64,000 nucleotides of DNA from Symbioplanes lichenis (lineage in GTDB: Bacteria > Actinomycetota > Actinomycetes > Mycobacteriales > Micromonosporaceae), in contig NZ_JAUZQD010000011.1 of the NCBI RefSeq assembly GCF_030709675.1, positions 124,001 to 188,000 on the forward strand. Direction: 5' to 3'. Position 1 is the stretch's first letter; each line of letters starts with the position of its first letter. The notes beneath the pieces were generated by a model. The model was not told the DNA's origin. It did not search any database and saw nothing but the letters and a program-made list of their open reading frames with translations. The translations under genes and the position numbers were made by a program. Positions 7,866 to 17,109 of the stretch are shown here, one piece after another.

Positions 7866-7899
7866 GAAGGCCGGGTCCCGCAATGCGGTCCCGGCCTTC
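7866..7899 (-). terminator. hairpin downstream of tRNA-Ser(GGA)
   Basis: The arms GAAGGCCGGG and CCCGGCCTTC form a perfect 10-bp stem, extended inside by CCGC-aat-GCGG. It lies 39 bp beyond the tRNA 3' end on the minus strand and is probably its terminator; there is no long U-tract. Confidence 0.65.
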
Positions 7900-7938
7900 G
7901 TGAAGCCTCGGGGTGGCCGTCGTGGCGCCCCGGGGAGC

Positions 7939-8026
7939 TGGCGGAGGATACGAGATTCGAACTCGTGAGGGTGTGAACCCAACACGCTTTCCAAGCGTGC
8001 GCCCTAGGCCTCTAGGCGAATCCTCC
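7939..8026 (-). tRNA. tRNA-Ser (anticodon GGA)
   Basis: Minus-strand acceptor arms GGAGGAT and ATCCTCC pair. The anticodon arm CACGCTTGGAAAGCGTG gives anticodon GGA. A long serine-type variable arm (TTGGGTTCACACCC) and a T loop with GAGTTCGAATCTC follow, with discriminator G and an encoded CCA. It reads UCC and UCU codons. Confidence 0.97.
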
Positions 8027-8108
8027 GTCGGCCAGCTTACAGAACCCGTCCAGCCGCTTTCGCCGGGACCGCCCCCCGGGGCCCGGAGGGGGTCGGATAC
8101 GCTGTCGG

Positions 8109-8198
8109 CAGCCCCTCGTGCGGCGTGTATCCCGTGAACCTCCCCAGGGCCGGAAGGCAGCAAGGATAAGCGGGCTCTGGCGGGTGCACGGGGGGTCC
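8109..8198 (+). ncRNA. ffs: signal recognition particle RNA, small bacterial (4.5S) type
   Basis: The conserved SRP core is present: CAGGGCCGGAAGGCAGCAA, with its GGAA tetraloop, in the apical hairpin. The flanking arms CCCCTCGTGC and GCACGGGGGG pair to close the long rod. About 90 nt is normal for the short SRP RNA that binds Ffh. A T-rich tract (CCTTTCTTTT) follows. The position just upstream of dnaX is common in actinobacteria. The exact ends are estimated from the stem. Confidence 0.95.
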
Positions 8199-8309
8199 TT
8201 TCTTTTCGGCGCCGCCGGGTCCGCGGGCGCTTCCCCCGCTCGCGCCGCGCCTGTTTGTCGTTGTCACACCCTCGACGGAGAATGGCGCGGTCGTCCAGAG
8301 GAGGCAGGA

Positions 8310-11300
8310 GTGGCACTGGCCCTCTACCGCAAGTACCGGCCCCGCACGTTTGCCGAGGTCATCGGGCAGGAGCACGTCACCGAGCCGCTGTCGCAGGCGT
8401 TGCGCAGCGGGCGGCTCAACCATGCCTACCTGTTCTCCGGGCCGCGCGGGTGCGGCAAGACCTCGAGTGCCCGCATCCTGGCCCGCTCGCTCAACTGTGA
8501 GCAGGGTCCCACCCCGGAGCCGTGCGGCGTCTGCGCCTCGTGCAAGTCGCTGGCCAACGACGGCGCCGGCTCGATCGACGTCATCGAGATCGACGCGGCC
8601 AGCCACGGCGGCGTGGACGACGCGCGCGACCTCCGGGAGAAGGCGTTCTTCGCCCCGGCCAGCAGCCGCTACAAGATCTACGTGATCGACGAGGCCCACA
8701 TGGTCTCGTCGGCCGGCTTCAACGCGCTGCTCAAGCTCGTCGAGGAGCCGCCGGAATACGTCAAGTTCATCTTCGCCACGACCGAGCCCGACAAGGTGCT
8801 CGGCACGATCCGGTCGCGGACGCACCACTATCCGTTCCGCCTGATCCCGCCGGCGACGCTCCGGCCGTACCTCCAGCAGTTGACCGAGGCCGAGGGCATC
8901 CACGTCGATCCGGCCGTCTTCCCGCTGGTGGTCCGCGCGGGCGGCGGCAGCGCCCGCGACACGCTGTCGGTGCTCGACCAGCTCATCGCCGGCGCCGGCC
9001 CCGAGGGGGTCAGTTACTCCCGGGCGGTCGCCCTGCTCGGCGTCACCGACGTCACCCTGCTCGACGAGATGTGCGACGCCCTGGCCGCCGGCGACGGCGC
9101 CGCCGCCTACCAGACGATCGACCGCGTCGCCGAGGCCGGACACGACCCCCGGCGCTTCGCCTCCGACCTGCTCGAGCGCTTCCGCGACCTGATCGTCCTT
9201 CAGCAGGTCCCCGACGCCGTCACCAAGGGCCTCATCGACGGCCCGGCTGACCAGCTCGAGCAGATGGGCGCCCAGGCCACCCGCCTGGGCCCGGCCACCC
9301 TGTCCCGCTGCGCCGACATCGTGCACAACGGCCTGGTCGAGATGCGCGGCACGACTGCTCCGCGGCTGCTGCTGGAGTTGGTCACCGCGCGGATGCTGCT
9401 GCCCGGCGCGGAGGATTCCACCGGGGCCCTGCTGCAGCGGCTCGAGCGGATGGAGCGCCGGCTCACGCTCGGCGGAGACTCGGCGGAGGGCTTCGGCGAG
9501 ATCGCGGCCGCCGGCTCGGCGCCGTCCGGCCAGTCCATCGCCGGAGTCAGTGGGCCGCTCGGCGGCGGTGCTCCGGCGGCCGGCTTGCCCGCCGCGGCTC
9601 CGGTTGGTGCGTCGGGTTCGGGGGCTTCGGGTGGTGCGGGAGGCGGGATCTCCGCGGCTCGGGCGGCGGCCAAGGCCGCGGCGTCGAGGCGCCCGGGTGC
9701 GGCCGCGGGATCGGCTGCGGCGGGCGCGGCTGCTGCGGCGGTCGCCCCGGCCTCGGCGGCGCCGAGCGCCCCTGTTCCTGCGTCCGCTGCTTTCAACACC
9801 GCTGCTGCGACCAGCGCCCCCGTTTCCGCCGCACCGAGTGCTCCGGCTCCGGTGTCGGCCGCGCCGAGTGCTACTGCTCCGGTGTCGGCCGCGCCGAGTG
9901 CTGCTGCTCCGGTTTCGGCTGCGCCCGACTATGACGGCTTGGACGACGTCGACCCGCCGGAGGAGGACGGGCCGCCCTGGGACGATGACGATCCCGCGTT
10001 CGCCGCGCCTGTTTCGTCGGCTGCTCCTGTTTCGGCGCCGTCCGTGAGCGTCGCGGCTGCGCCCACGTCCGGGCCGGCCGGACCGGTTTCGCCCGTGTCG
10101 GCTCCGGCCGGCTCGGCCGCACCCGTGTCGGCTGGGCCGGTCGCGCCTGCGTCGGGTGGTTCGGTGGCGCCTGCGGGTGGGGCGCCGGCGGGGATCATGC
10201 CGGATGCGCCGGAGGCTGGTGGGGAGAGTGCGGCGCCCGCGGCCGCGGTGCCCGGTCAGTTGACCGCGGCGTCGATCCGGGAGGTCTGGCCGGAGATCAT
10301 CTCGACGGTCGGCCGGAAGAGCAAGAAGATCGCCGCGCTGGCCCAGGGGGCCACGGTGCGGGAGTTGGAGGGGCAGACGGTTGTCCTGACGTTCCGCTTC
10401 CCGGCCCACGCGCGGATGGTGGCGGCGGATCCGAGCCTGATCTCGGACGCGCTGTACGAGGCGCTGGGCGGCCGCTGGCAGATCCGGTGCGATGTGGCGG
10501 GCGAGGGCGGTTCCGGGGGCGGTGGCGGCTCCGCTCCGCGCCGGCCGCAGGGGCCTCCACCGGGTGGGCCGCAGGGCTCGACGCCGGCCGGACCGTCGAA
10601 CGAAGCCGCGCGGGACCTGCCGGCCGCGACCGCCCCGGACCGGAACGCCGCGCCGCGGGCCCGAGCTGCCGACAACGCGCCCGCGCGCAACCGCGAGACC
10701 GTGGCACAGTCGGCGCCCGGTCGGGGCAGCGAGCCGATCGGGCAGCCCGGACCACCACCCGGAGCCGCCCGCAGCCGCGAGACCGTGCCGCAGCCCACGC
10801 CCGCCCGTGGTCGGGAGGGGGCGCCGCCGGCCGCACCCGCGAGAGCCACCGCGGGCGGGGCGACAGCCGGCGCGGGACCGAGTGACGATGACGACGGCGG
10901 CTGGCCGGAGCCGGTGCGCCCGGGTGGGCTCGCTCCGGCGCCGAGTGCGATCGCCGAGCCGGAAGCCGAGGAGGACGACGCGTGGCCTGAGCCCGTCCGG
11001 CCCGGCTCGCAGGCGTCGAGCTCGCCCATGGTGGCGCAGAGCAGCTCGCCCACAGTCGATCTGAGCCCGGCCGCCTCGCACGTCGCGCGGAGCGGCCCGG
11101 CTCCGGTGAGCCCGGCTCCGGTCGCCGCAGCCCCGGGACATACCGAGGCGCCGGTGACAGCGGCTCTCACCCCGACCCCGGCTTCGGCTCCGCGCAGCCC
11201 TGCTCCGGCCCCGGCCCCGGCCCCGCCAAGCCCAGCGCCGGACCAGCTGAGTCCGGCGCGGGACCCGCGGAACTTCCCCGCGCCGCCGCCTGCCGAAGCC

Positions 11301-11795
11301 CGTTCCGGGCCGAGCGCCAAGCCGGCCGGCGCCGGAGCGGCCGGCAGTGGGATAGCAGCGGCTCGAGCAGCGGCCGCACGAGGCACAGGTGCCGCAACGG
11401 CGCACGCGAGCGGGCCCGCGATGAGCTCAGGGGCGGCCACGACGACCAACGCGCCGGCGGCGGCCACGACCGCACCGGACAGGGCAGCCGCGCCGGGCAA
11501 GGCGGCAGCGGCCGTGGCGGCGGCCCGGGCGCAGAGTGCCGGCCGGGCCGCGGCCGCCGGCGGGGGAGCGGGCGCCACGGGCACCTGGTCGGACGGGTCG
11601 CCGACGGAGGAAGCGCCGTACGACCCCGAGTACGACGGGCCGGCGAAGGGCGACGGGGCGTACGAGGGGTTCGATCCGGGCGACGAGCCGCTGGACGACG
11701 TCATCGACGAGAAGACGGCTCGGAAGAGCAGTGAGGCGCAGGCCGTGCAGTTGTTGCGGGACGCCTTCGGGGCTGAGTTGATCAGCGAGTCCTGA
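8310..11795 (+). CDS. dnaX: DNA polymerase III subunits gamma and tau
   Basis: Clamp-loader ATPase that assembles the beta sliding clamp. The GTG at 8310 follows GAGGAGGCAG, giving 1161 residues. The N-terminal AAA+ module (about residues 1-370) has Walker A GPRGCGKT (44-51), zinc-ligand cysteines at 63, 72, 75 and 78, Walker B/DEAH in YVIDEAHM, a sensor-1 FIFATTEPDKV and the SARDTLSVLDQL segment. From about residue 430 the protein is Ala/Pro/Ser-rich, interrupted near residues 650-730 by a folded-looking domain (AASIREVWPEIISTVGRKSK and following) that fits the tau-type C-terminal region. This is far longer than the roughly 580-800 residues usual for actinobacterial DnaX because of the low-complexity tracts. 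Followed by ybaB and recR. Confidence 0.95.
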   Translation: MALALYRKYRPRTFAEVIGQEHVTEPLSQALRSGRLNHAYLFSGPRGCGKTSSARILARSLNCEQGPTPEPCGVCASCKSLANDGAGSIDVIEIDAASHGGVDDARDLREKAFFAPASSRYKIYVIDEAHMVSSAGFNALLKLVEEPPEYVKFIFATTEPDKVLGTIRSRTHHYPFRLIPPATLRPYLQQLTEAEGIHVDPAVFPLVVRAGGGSARDTLSVLDQLIAGAGPEGVSYSRAVALLGVTDVTLLDEMCDALAAGDGAAAYQTIDRVAEAGHDPRRFASDLLERFRDLIVLQQVPDAVTKGLIDGPADQLEQMGAQATRLGPATLSRCADIVHNGLVEMRGTTAPRLLLELVTARMLLPGAEDSTGALLQRLERMERRLTLGGDSAEGFGEIAAAGSAPSGQSIAGVSGPLGGGAPAAGLPAAAPVGASGSGASGGAGGGISAARAAAKAAASRRPGAAAGSAAAGAAAAAVAPASAAPSAPVPASAAFNTAAATSAPVSAAPSAPAPVSAAPSATAPVSAAPSAAAPVSAAPDYDGLDDVDPPEEDGPPWDDDDPAFAAPVSSAAPVSAPSVSVAAAPTSGPAGPVSPVSAPAGSAAPVSAGPVAPASGGSVAPAGGAPAGIMPDAPEAGGESAAPAAAVPGQLTAASIREVWPEIISTVGRKSKKIAALAQGATVRELEGQTVVLTFRFPAHARMVAADPSLISDALYEALGGRWQIRCDVAGEGGSGGGGGSAPRRPQGPPPGGPQGSTPAGPSNEAARDLPAATAPDRNAAPRARAADNAPARNRETVAQSAPGRGSEPIGQPGPPPGAARSRETVPQPTPARGREGAPPAAPARATAGGATAGAGPSDDDDGGWPEPVRPGGLAPAPSAIAEPEAEEDDAWPEPVRPGSQASSSPMVAQSSSPTVDLSPAASHVARSGPAPVSPAPVAAAPGHTEAPVTAALTPTPASAPRSPAPAPAPAPPSPAPDQLSPARDPRNFPAPPPAEARSGPSAKPAGAGAAGSGIAAARAAAARGTGAATAHASGPAMSSGAATTTNAPAAATTAPDRAAAPGKAAAAVAAARAQSAGRAAAAGGGAGATGTWSDGSPTEEAPYDPEYDGPAKGDGAYEGFDPGDEPLDDVIDEKTARKSSEAQAVQLLRDAFGAELISES
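9810..9929 (+). repeat. 30-bp in-frame repeats in the dnaX tau region
   Basis: Four consecutive 30-bp units (9810, 9840, 9870 and 9900) encode decapeptides of the form xxAPVSAAPS. Two adjacent units are nearly identical at the DNA level, which indicates recent slippage or duplication. They lie in the flexible Ala/Pro/Ser linker before the C-terminal domain. Confidence 0.9.
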
Positions 11796-11867
11796 CCCGG
11801 CTCCGTGCGCCCGGCCCGAAGACCGGGACAATGGAGCTGACCATCCCTTTTATCGAGGAGTTATGTG

Positions 11868-12200
11868 ATGCGCCCCGGTGGACAGCCGAACATGCAGCAG
11901 ATCATGAAGCAGGCGCAGAAGATGCAGGAGCAGGTCGCCAAGGCTCAGGCCGAGCTGGCCGAGACCGAGCTGACCGGCACGGCCGGCGGCGGGCTGGTGA
12001 CCGTCGTGGTGACCGGGCTGGGCGAGTTCAAGTCGGTGAAGATCGACCCCAAGGCGGTCGACGCCGACGACGTCGAGACGCTGGAGGACCTGGTGCTGGC
12101 CGCCATCCACAACGCGGCCGAGGCGCAGCGGGAGCTGACCGAGCAGAAGATGGGCTCGGCGACCGGTGGTCTCGGCGGCCTGAGCCTGCCGGGGTTCTGA
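11868..12200 (+). CDS. ybaB: YbaB/EbfC family nucleoid-associated protein
   Basis: 110 residues. The N-terminal helix (NMQQIMKQAQKMQEQVAKAQ) is followed by the three-stranded sheet GGLVTVVVTGLGEFKSVKID and a C-terminal helix, as in the dimeric YbaB fold that binds DNA. The ATG at 11868 lies seven bases after GGAG; a GTG directly before it is also possible. It sits between dnaX and recR, an arrangement conserved in many bacteria and consistent with a role in replication or repair. Confidence 0.95.
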   Translation: MRPGGQPNMQQIMKQAQKMQEQVAKAQAELAETELTGTAGGGLVTVVVTGLGEFKSVKIDPKAVDADDVETLEDLVLAAIHNAAEAQRELTEQKMGSATGGLGGLSLPGF

Positions 12201-12204
12201 GCCC

Positions 12205-12798
12205 GTGTACGAAGGTGCCATCCAGGACCTGATCGACGAGCTGGGGCGGCTGCCGGGCGTCGGCCCGAAGAGCGCCCAGCGGATCGCGTTCCACATCCTC
12301 TCGGCGGATCCGGCCGACGTGAACCGGCTGGCCACGAGTCTGCGCAAGGTCAAGGAGCTGGTCCGCTTCTGCACGACCTGCTTCAACGTGGCCGAGTCGG
12401 ACCAGTGCCGGGTCTGCCGCGACCCCCGGCGGACCAACGAGGTGCTCTGCGTGGTCGAGGAGCCCAAGGACATCGTGGCGATCGAGCGGACCGGCGAGTT
12501 CCGGGGCCGCTATCACGTCCTGGGTGGCGCCATCAATCCGCTCGAGGGCGTCGGCCCGGACAACCTGCGCATCCGCGAGCTGCTGCTGCGGGTGGGCACG
12601 GGCGAGGTGAAGGAGCTGATCCTCGCCACCGATCCGAATACTGAGGGTGAGGCCACGGCAACCTACCTCGCTCTTATGATCAAGCCCATGGGCCTCGCCG
12701 TCACCCGGCTCGCGAGCGGTCTTCCGGTCGGTGGTGACCTGGAGTACGCCGACGAGATCACCCTCGGCCGAGCATTCGAAGGCCGACGGGCCGTTTAG
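12205..12798 (+). CDS. recR: recombination mediator RecR
   Basis: 197 residues, normal length. RecR acts with RecO/RecF to load RecA at gaps. Features in order: helix-hairpin-helix LGRLPGVGPKSAQRIAFHIL (residues 12-31), a four-cysteine zinc finger (CTTC and CRVC about residues 56-72), and a Toprim domain (LCVVEEPKDIVAIERTGEFRG, then ILATDPNTEGEATATYLA) that retains acidic residues. The GTG start lies four bases past the ybaB stop, so the pair is an operon. Confidence 0.97.
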   Translation: MYEGAIQDLIDELGRLPGVGPKSAQRIAFHILSADPADVNRLATSLRKVKELVRFCTTCFNVAESDQCRVCRDPRRTNEVLCVVEEPKDIVAIERTGEFRGRYHVLGGAINPLEGVGPDNLRIRELLLRVGTGEVKELILATDPNTEGEATATYLALMIKPMGLAVTRLASGLPVGGDLEYADEITLGRAFEGRRAV

Positions 12799-12811
12799 GT
12801 TCAAGATCGAA

Positions 12812-12831
12812 GGCCACGGCGCTCCGTGGCC
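12812..12831 (+). terminator. terminator hairpin after recR
   Basis: A perfect 8-bp stem GGCCACGG / CCGTGGCC with a four-base loop begins 13 bp past the recR stop. There is no T-run. It would end the dnaX-ybaB-recR transcript. Confidence 0.75.
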
Positions 12832-13175
12832 CAAGATCACTCCTCTGTGTCATCTGCAAGTCACCGCCTGGTTAAATTTCCCTCGAGGTCACACCTTCGT
12901 CACGGAGCGGCGTGAAGTTGGTTACGAGCTATTCGGCCTCTTGACCGGCAGGCGGAATTACGTGAGCGTTCCTCTGACACGCGAGCGACCCACCGCCTCG
13001 CGGGTCGAGCGTGCCAGCCCCGAAGTCACCCACTCCGGGTCCGGCCGTCGAAGTCCACGTACGCGACAACCGATCGGTTGCCCGCGCTGCGGGGCCGGGC
13101 CGACCCGGCGGTGCCAGACGCCGCGGGCCGGTGAGGCGTCGCACCGCGGACGCCGGGGAGAGGACCGGGCGCTCC
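12832..13175 (+). other. untranslated region upstream of the peptide ABC operon
   Basis: No convincing gene is seen in these 344 bp. The stretch around 12860-12970 is notably AT-richer than its surroundings (for example GGTTAAATTT and GGAATTACG) and probably holds the promoter of the peptide transporter operon, but no -35/-10 pair stands out. The last 165 bp remain open in the permease frame, yet read as low-complexity Arg/Gly/Pro sequence and are unlikely to be translated. Confidence 0.5.
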
Positions 13176-14174
13176 ATGGTCGTAGGACCAGGCACAGCGG
13201 TTCCTGAGCAGGTTCCGGTGAATCCGGATCCGGCCCAGGGCGCCGCCCCCGGCAAGAAGATCGAGGGCCGTTCACTCGGCCGCATCGCCTGGAACCGCCT
13301 CAAGCGCGACAAGGTCGCCATGGCCGGCGGTTACACGATCGTCTTCCTGATCCTGGTGGCGCTGTTCGCGCCGCTGATCGTGAAGCTCCTCGGTGGACCG
13401 CCGAACGAGTTCCATCAGGACCTCATCGACGTCAACACGCTCGCGCCCAAGGGTGGCACCGGCATCAGCGGCGACCACCTCTTCGGGGTGGAGCCGCAGA
13501 ACGGCCGCGACATCTTCAGCCGCGTCGTCTACGGCGCCCGCATCTCGCTGCTGATCGCGTTCCTGGCCACGCTGCTCTCCGTGGTCATCGGCGCGACCCT
13601 GGGCGTGGTGGCCGGCTTCTTCGGCGGCTGGGTGGACTCGCTGATCAGCCGGGCGATGGACGTCTTCCTGGCGTTCCCGCTGCTGGTCTTCTCGATCGCC
13701 CTCGCCGGCGTCATCCCGGACACCGCGTTCGGGCTGTCCGGCGACACGCTCCGCATCGCGTTGCTGATCTTCATCATCGGCTTCTTCAGCTGGCCCTACA
13801 TCGGCCGCATCGTCCGCGGGCAGACGCTGTCCCTGCGTGAGCGCGAGTTCGTCGACGCCGCCCGCAGCCTGGGCGCCCGCGGCCCGTACATCATCTTCAA
13901 GGAACTGCTCCCCAACCTGGTGGCGCCGATCCTCATCTACGCGACGCTGCTGATCCCCACGAACATCCTGTTCGAGGCGGCGCTGTCGTTCCTGGGTGTC
14001 GGCATCCGGCCGCCCACGGCCAGCTGGGGCGGCATGCTGTCGGACGCCGCTCGCTTCTACACCTTGTGGCACTTCATGTTCTTCCCGGGCATGGCCATCT
14101 TCATCACCGTGCTCGCGTTCAACCTCTTCGGCGACGGCCTGCGCGACGCGCTCGACCCGAAGAGCCGCCGGTAG
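13176..14174 (+). CDS. peptide ABC transporter permease, DppC/OppC type
   Basis: 332 residues. The N-terminal cytoplasmic stretch includes the OppC_N-like segment (SLGRIAWNRLKRDKVAMAGG) leading into the first membrane helix. Further helices follow, and the EAA loop reads EFVDAARSLGARGPYIIFKE, which contacts the ATPase. The end RDALDPKSRR is typical of the DppC/OppC group. The ATG at 13176 has GGGGAGAGGA upstream. It is the first gene of a five-gene operon; having the C-type permease ahead of the binding protein and the B-type permease is unusual. Confidence 0.93.
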   Translation: MVVGPGTAVPEQVPVNPDPAQGAAPGKKIEGRSLGRIAWNRLKRDKVAMAGGYTIVFLILVALFAPLIVKLLGGPPNEFHQDLIDVNTLAPKGGTGISGDHLFGVEPQNGRDIFSRVVYGARISLLIAFLATLLSVVIGATLGVVAGFFGGWVDSLISRAMDVFLAFPLLVFSIALAGVIPDTAFGLSGDTLRIALLIFIIGFFSWPYIGRIVRGQTLSLREREFVDAARSLGARGPYIIFKELLPNLVAPILIYATLLIPTNILFEAALSFLGVGIRPPTASWGGMLSDAARFYTLWHFMFFPGMAIFITVLAFNLFGDGLRDALDPKSRR

Positions 14175-14247
14175 TGACGCGAGGGATGACTTCCATTCCA
14201 GCCAGGCGGTCCGACTTCGGGCCGTTCCACCAGGGAGGTTGCTAGTA

Positions 14248-15999
14248 GTGTTCCGCAAGAAGAGGGTGCTGGTGGCCAGTACGGCCGTCCTGGCACTCGC
14301 TCTGACCGCCGCCTGCAGCGGCAACAGTGATTCCGACTCCGACAGCAGCTCGACCAAGGCCGAGTTCAACGCCGCGCTGACCAAGGTGGTCAACCCTTCC
14401 GACAAGAAGGGCGGCACCATCCGGCTCGCCAACGTCGGTGACTGGGACTCGCTCGACCCGGGCGAGACCTACTACGGCTACTCATGGAACTTCCTGCGGC
14501 TTTACGGCCGCAGCCTGCTCACGTTCAAGACCGAGCCCGGCGAGGCCGGCAACGAGCTGATCCCGGACCTCGCCGAGGACCTGGGCGTGCCGAGCGACGG
14601 CGGCAAGACCTGGACGTACAAGATCCGTAAGGGCGTCAAGTACGAGGACGGCACCGAGGTCAAGGCCGCGGACGTCAAGTACGCCGTGCTGCGCTCCACG
14701 GACAAGGAGACGTTCCCGAACGGCCCCGCGTACTTCGAAGGGTTCCTGAACCTGCCGGAGGGCTACAAGGGCCCGTACAAGTCCAAGGGCGTCAACACCG
14801 ACCAGGCGATCTCGACGCCGGACGACTACACGATCGTCTTCCACCTCAAGCAGGCGTTCGGCGGCTTCGACTACTTCGCGATGCTGTCGCAGACCGTGCC
14901 GGTGCCGGAGGCCAAGGACACGGGCGCGAACTACAAGCAGCACGTGATCTCGACCGGCCCGTACATGTTCGACACGAACAACCTGGGCAAGGACTTCTCC
15001 CTCAAGCGCAACCCGAACTGGGACGCGGCGACCGACCCGCTCCGCAAGGCGCTGCCGGACCGCTACGAGGTCCAGCTCAACGTCAACGCGGACGACATCG
15101 ACAACCGCCTGCTCGCGGGCGACCTGGACCTCGACGTGGTCGGCACGGGCGTGCAGCCCGCCGCGCTCGGCCGCGTGGTCGGTGACCCGACGATCAAGGC
15201 CGGCACGGACAACCCGTCGATCGCGCGCCTGAACTACACGTCGATCAACGGCAACGTCGCCCCGCTGGACAAGATCGACTGCCGCAAGGCCATCGAATAC
15301 GCCTGGGACCGCACCGGCTACCAGACCGCTTACGGCGGCCCCCTCGCCGGTGGCGACCCCGCCACGTCGGTCCTGCCGCCGTTCATCCCCGGCTACAAGA
15401 AGGTCGACCCGTACCCGGTGAGCGCGCCGACCGGTGACGAGGCCAAGGCCAAGGAGGCCCTCGCCGCCTGTGGTCAGCCGAACGGCTTCGAGACCAACAT
15501 CGCGTACCGGTCGGAGCGTCCGAAGGAGAAGGCCGCCGCCGAGTCGCTGCAGCAGGCGCTGGGCAAGGTCGGCATCAAGCTGACCCTCAAGCCGTTCCCG
15601 CAGGGCGACTACTTCTCGCAGTACGCCGGCAACCCGGGCTACGCCAAGACCAACAAGCTCGGCCTGGTCGTCAACAGCTGGGGCGCGGACTGGAACGACG
15701 GCTTCGGCTTCCTCTCGCAGATCGTCGACAGCCGGGTCATCCGGGCGACCGGTGGCTCGTCGAACATCTCCGTGCGCGACCCCGAGGTCGACAAGCTGCT
15801 CGACCAGGCGATCGCGGAGACCGACAACGCGAAGCGCGAGGCCTACTGGTCGCAGATCGACCAGAAGGTCATGGACGACGCCTTCATCGTTCCGGGCATC
15901 GTCTCGAAGTCGCTGCTGATCCGCCCGAAGAACCTGACGAACGTGTTCGTCAGCCAGGCGTACAACATGTACGACTACCTGTCGCTGGGCGTCAAGTAA
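14248..15999 (+). CDS. peptide ABC transporter substrate-binding lipoprotein
   Basis: 583 residues from a GTG with GGGAGG seven to twelve bases upstream. A lipoprotein signal (FRKKRVLVASTAVLALALTAAC) ends in lipobox LTAAC, so the mature protein is anchored outside the membrane. The SBP_bac_5 fold follows: GGTIRLANVGDWDSLDPGE near the N-terminus, WTYKIRKGVKYEDGTEVKA (the family signature), and AIEYAWDRTGYQ in the middle. Members bind oligopeptides, dipeptides or nickel; the long form and the paired OppD/OppF ATPases favour peptides. A strong hairpin after the stop may raise its share of transcript over the downstream permease. Confidence 0.93.
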   Translation: MFRKKRVLVASTAVLALALTAACSGNSDSDSDSSSTKAEFNAALTKVVNPSDKKGGTIRLANVGDWDSLDPGETYYGYSWNFLRLYGRSLLTFKTEPGEAGNELIPDLAEDLGVPSDGGKTWTYKIRKGVKYEDGTEVKAADVKYAVLRSTDKETFPNGPAYFEGFLNLPEGYKGPYKSKGVNTDQAISTPDDYTIVFHLKQAFGGFDYFAMLSQTVPVPEAKDTGANYKQHVISTGPYMFDTNNLGKDFSLKRNPNWDAATDPLRKALPDRYEVQLNVNADDIDNRLLAGDLDLDVVGTGVQPAALGRVVGDPTIKAGTDNPSIARLNYTSINGNVAPLDKIDCRKAIEYAWDRTGYQTAYGGPLAGGDPATSVLPPFIPGYKKVDPYPVSAPTGDEAKAKEALAACGQPNGFETNIAYRSERPKEKAAAESLQQALGKVGIKLTLKPFPQGDYFSQYAGNPGYAKTNKLGLVVNSWGADWNDGFGFLSQIVDSRVIRATGGSSNISVRDPEVDKLLDQAIAETDNAKREAYWSQIDQKVMDDAFIVPGIVSKSLLIRPKNLTNVFVSQAYNMYDYLSLGVK

Positions 16000-16048
16000 C
16001 AACCACCACCTCTCCGTACTAGATCCGATTGGGCGGGTGAAGGCAGCA

Positions 16049-16082
16049 GGCGGCCGGTCCGGGGCGACCCGGGCCGGCCGCC
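16049..16082 (+). terminator. intercistronic hairpin after the binding-protein gene
   Basis: Nine-base perfect arms GGCGGCCGG / CCGGCCGCC enclose a further partial stem. It lies between the binding-protein gene and the second permease. Such hairpins usually act as partial terminators or 3' stabilisers, allowing excess binding protein over membrane components. Confidence 0.65.
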
Positions 16083-16095
16083 GGAGCCGGGCTTA

Positions 16096-17109
16096 GTGAT
16101 CACCTACATCATCAGGCGGCTGTTCGCAGCCCTGCTGCTGCTCTTCATCGTCAGCGCCGCAGTCTTCTCGATTTTCTATCTGGTCCCGCGCCTGGTCGGC
16201 GCGACGCCGGAGACGCTCGCGACCCGGTACGTGGGCCGGGCGGCAACTCCGGAGACGGTCCACCTGATCGCCGAGCGCCTCGGCTTCTACGACCCGATCT
16301 GGCTGCAGTACGGCCGCTGGGTCAAGGCGATCTTCGTGGGCGCCGACTACAACATCGGCAGCAGCGTCGAGCACTGCCCCGCACCCTGCTTCGGGTACTC
16401 GTTCGTCACCCACCAGCCGGTGTGGCCCGACCTGCTCGACCGCCTGCCGGTCACGCTGTCGCTGGCCATCGGCGCGGCGCTGCTGTGGGTTGCGTTCGGC
16501 GTCTCGACCGGTGTCCTGTCCGCGCTGCGCCGGGGCACCTTCCTCGACCGTGCCGCCATGGGCCTCTCGCTCGCCGGCGTCTCGCTCCCGATCTTCTTCA
16601 CCGGCCTGCTGGGCCTGCTGCTCTTCAGCTATCAGCTCGGGTGGACGGCCCCGGGTGGCTCCTACACGCCGTTCTTCGAGAATCCCGGCGAATGGTTCTA
16701 CAGCCTGCTGCTGCCGTGGATCGTGCTCGCCTTCCAGTTCTCCGCGCAGTACGCCCGGCTCACCCGGGCGGGCATGCTGGAGACGATGAGCGAGGACTAC
16801 ATCCGGACGGCGCGCGCCAAGGGCCTGCGCGAACGGGACGTCACCACGCGGCACGGCCTGCGCGCCGCGCTGACCCCGCTGCTCACGATCTTCGGCCTCG
16901 ACTTCGGCCTGCTGCTCGGCGGCGCGGTCCTCACCGAGCAGGTCTTCTCCCTGCCCGGCCTCGGCAAGTTCGCCGTGGACGCGATCACGAACAACGACCT
17001 GCCCAAGGTCCTCGGGGTGACGATGATGGCGGCGTTCTTCGTCGTCGTCGCGAACCTGATCGTGGACCTGCTCTACGCGGTGGTCGACCCGCGGGTGAGG
17101 ATCAGCTGA
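16096..17109 (+). CDS. peptide ABC transporter permease, DppB/OppB type
   Basis: 337 residues from a GTG. It starts with the typical ITYIIRRLFAALLLLFIVSA membrane helix, has the family DLLDRLPVTLSLAIGAALLW helix, and an EAA loop DYIRTARAKGLRERDVTTRHG. Ends in LYAVVDPRVRI, characteristic of DppB/OppB. A short cysteine-containing loop (VEHCPAPCFGY, about residues 95-105) is predicted outside. The stop overlaps the ATPase start (TGATG). Confidence 0.93.
   Translation: MITYIIRRLFAALLLLFIVSAAVFSIFYLVPRLVGATPETLATRYVGRAATPETVHLIAERLGFYDPIWLQYGRWVKAIFVGADYNIGSSVEHCPAPCFGYSFVTHQPVWPDLLDRLPVTLSLAIGAALLWVAFGVSTGVLSALRRGTFLDRAAMGLSLAGVSLPIFFTGLLGLLLFSYQLGWTAPGGSYTPFFENPGEWFYSLLLPWIVLAFQFSAQYARLTRAGMLETMSEDYIRTARAKGLRERDVTTRHGLRAALTPLLTIFGLDFGLLLGGAVLTEQVFSLPGLGKFAVDAITNNDLPKVLGVTMMAAFFVVVANLIVDLLYAVVDPRVRIS

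Noticed and set aside
8037..11405. Very long minus-strand frame antisense to dnaX (over 1100 codons)
   Set aside because: Arg/Gly-rich translation typical of the antisense of GC-rich genes; dnaX on the plus strand has clear motifs.
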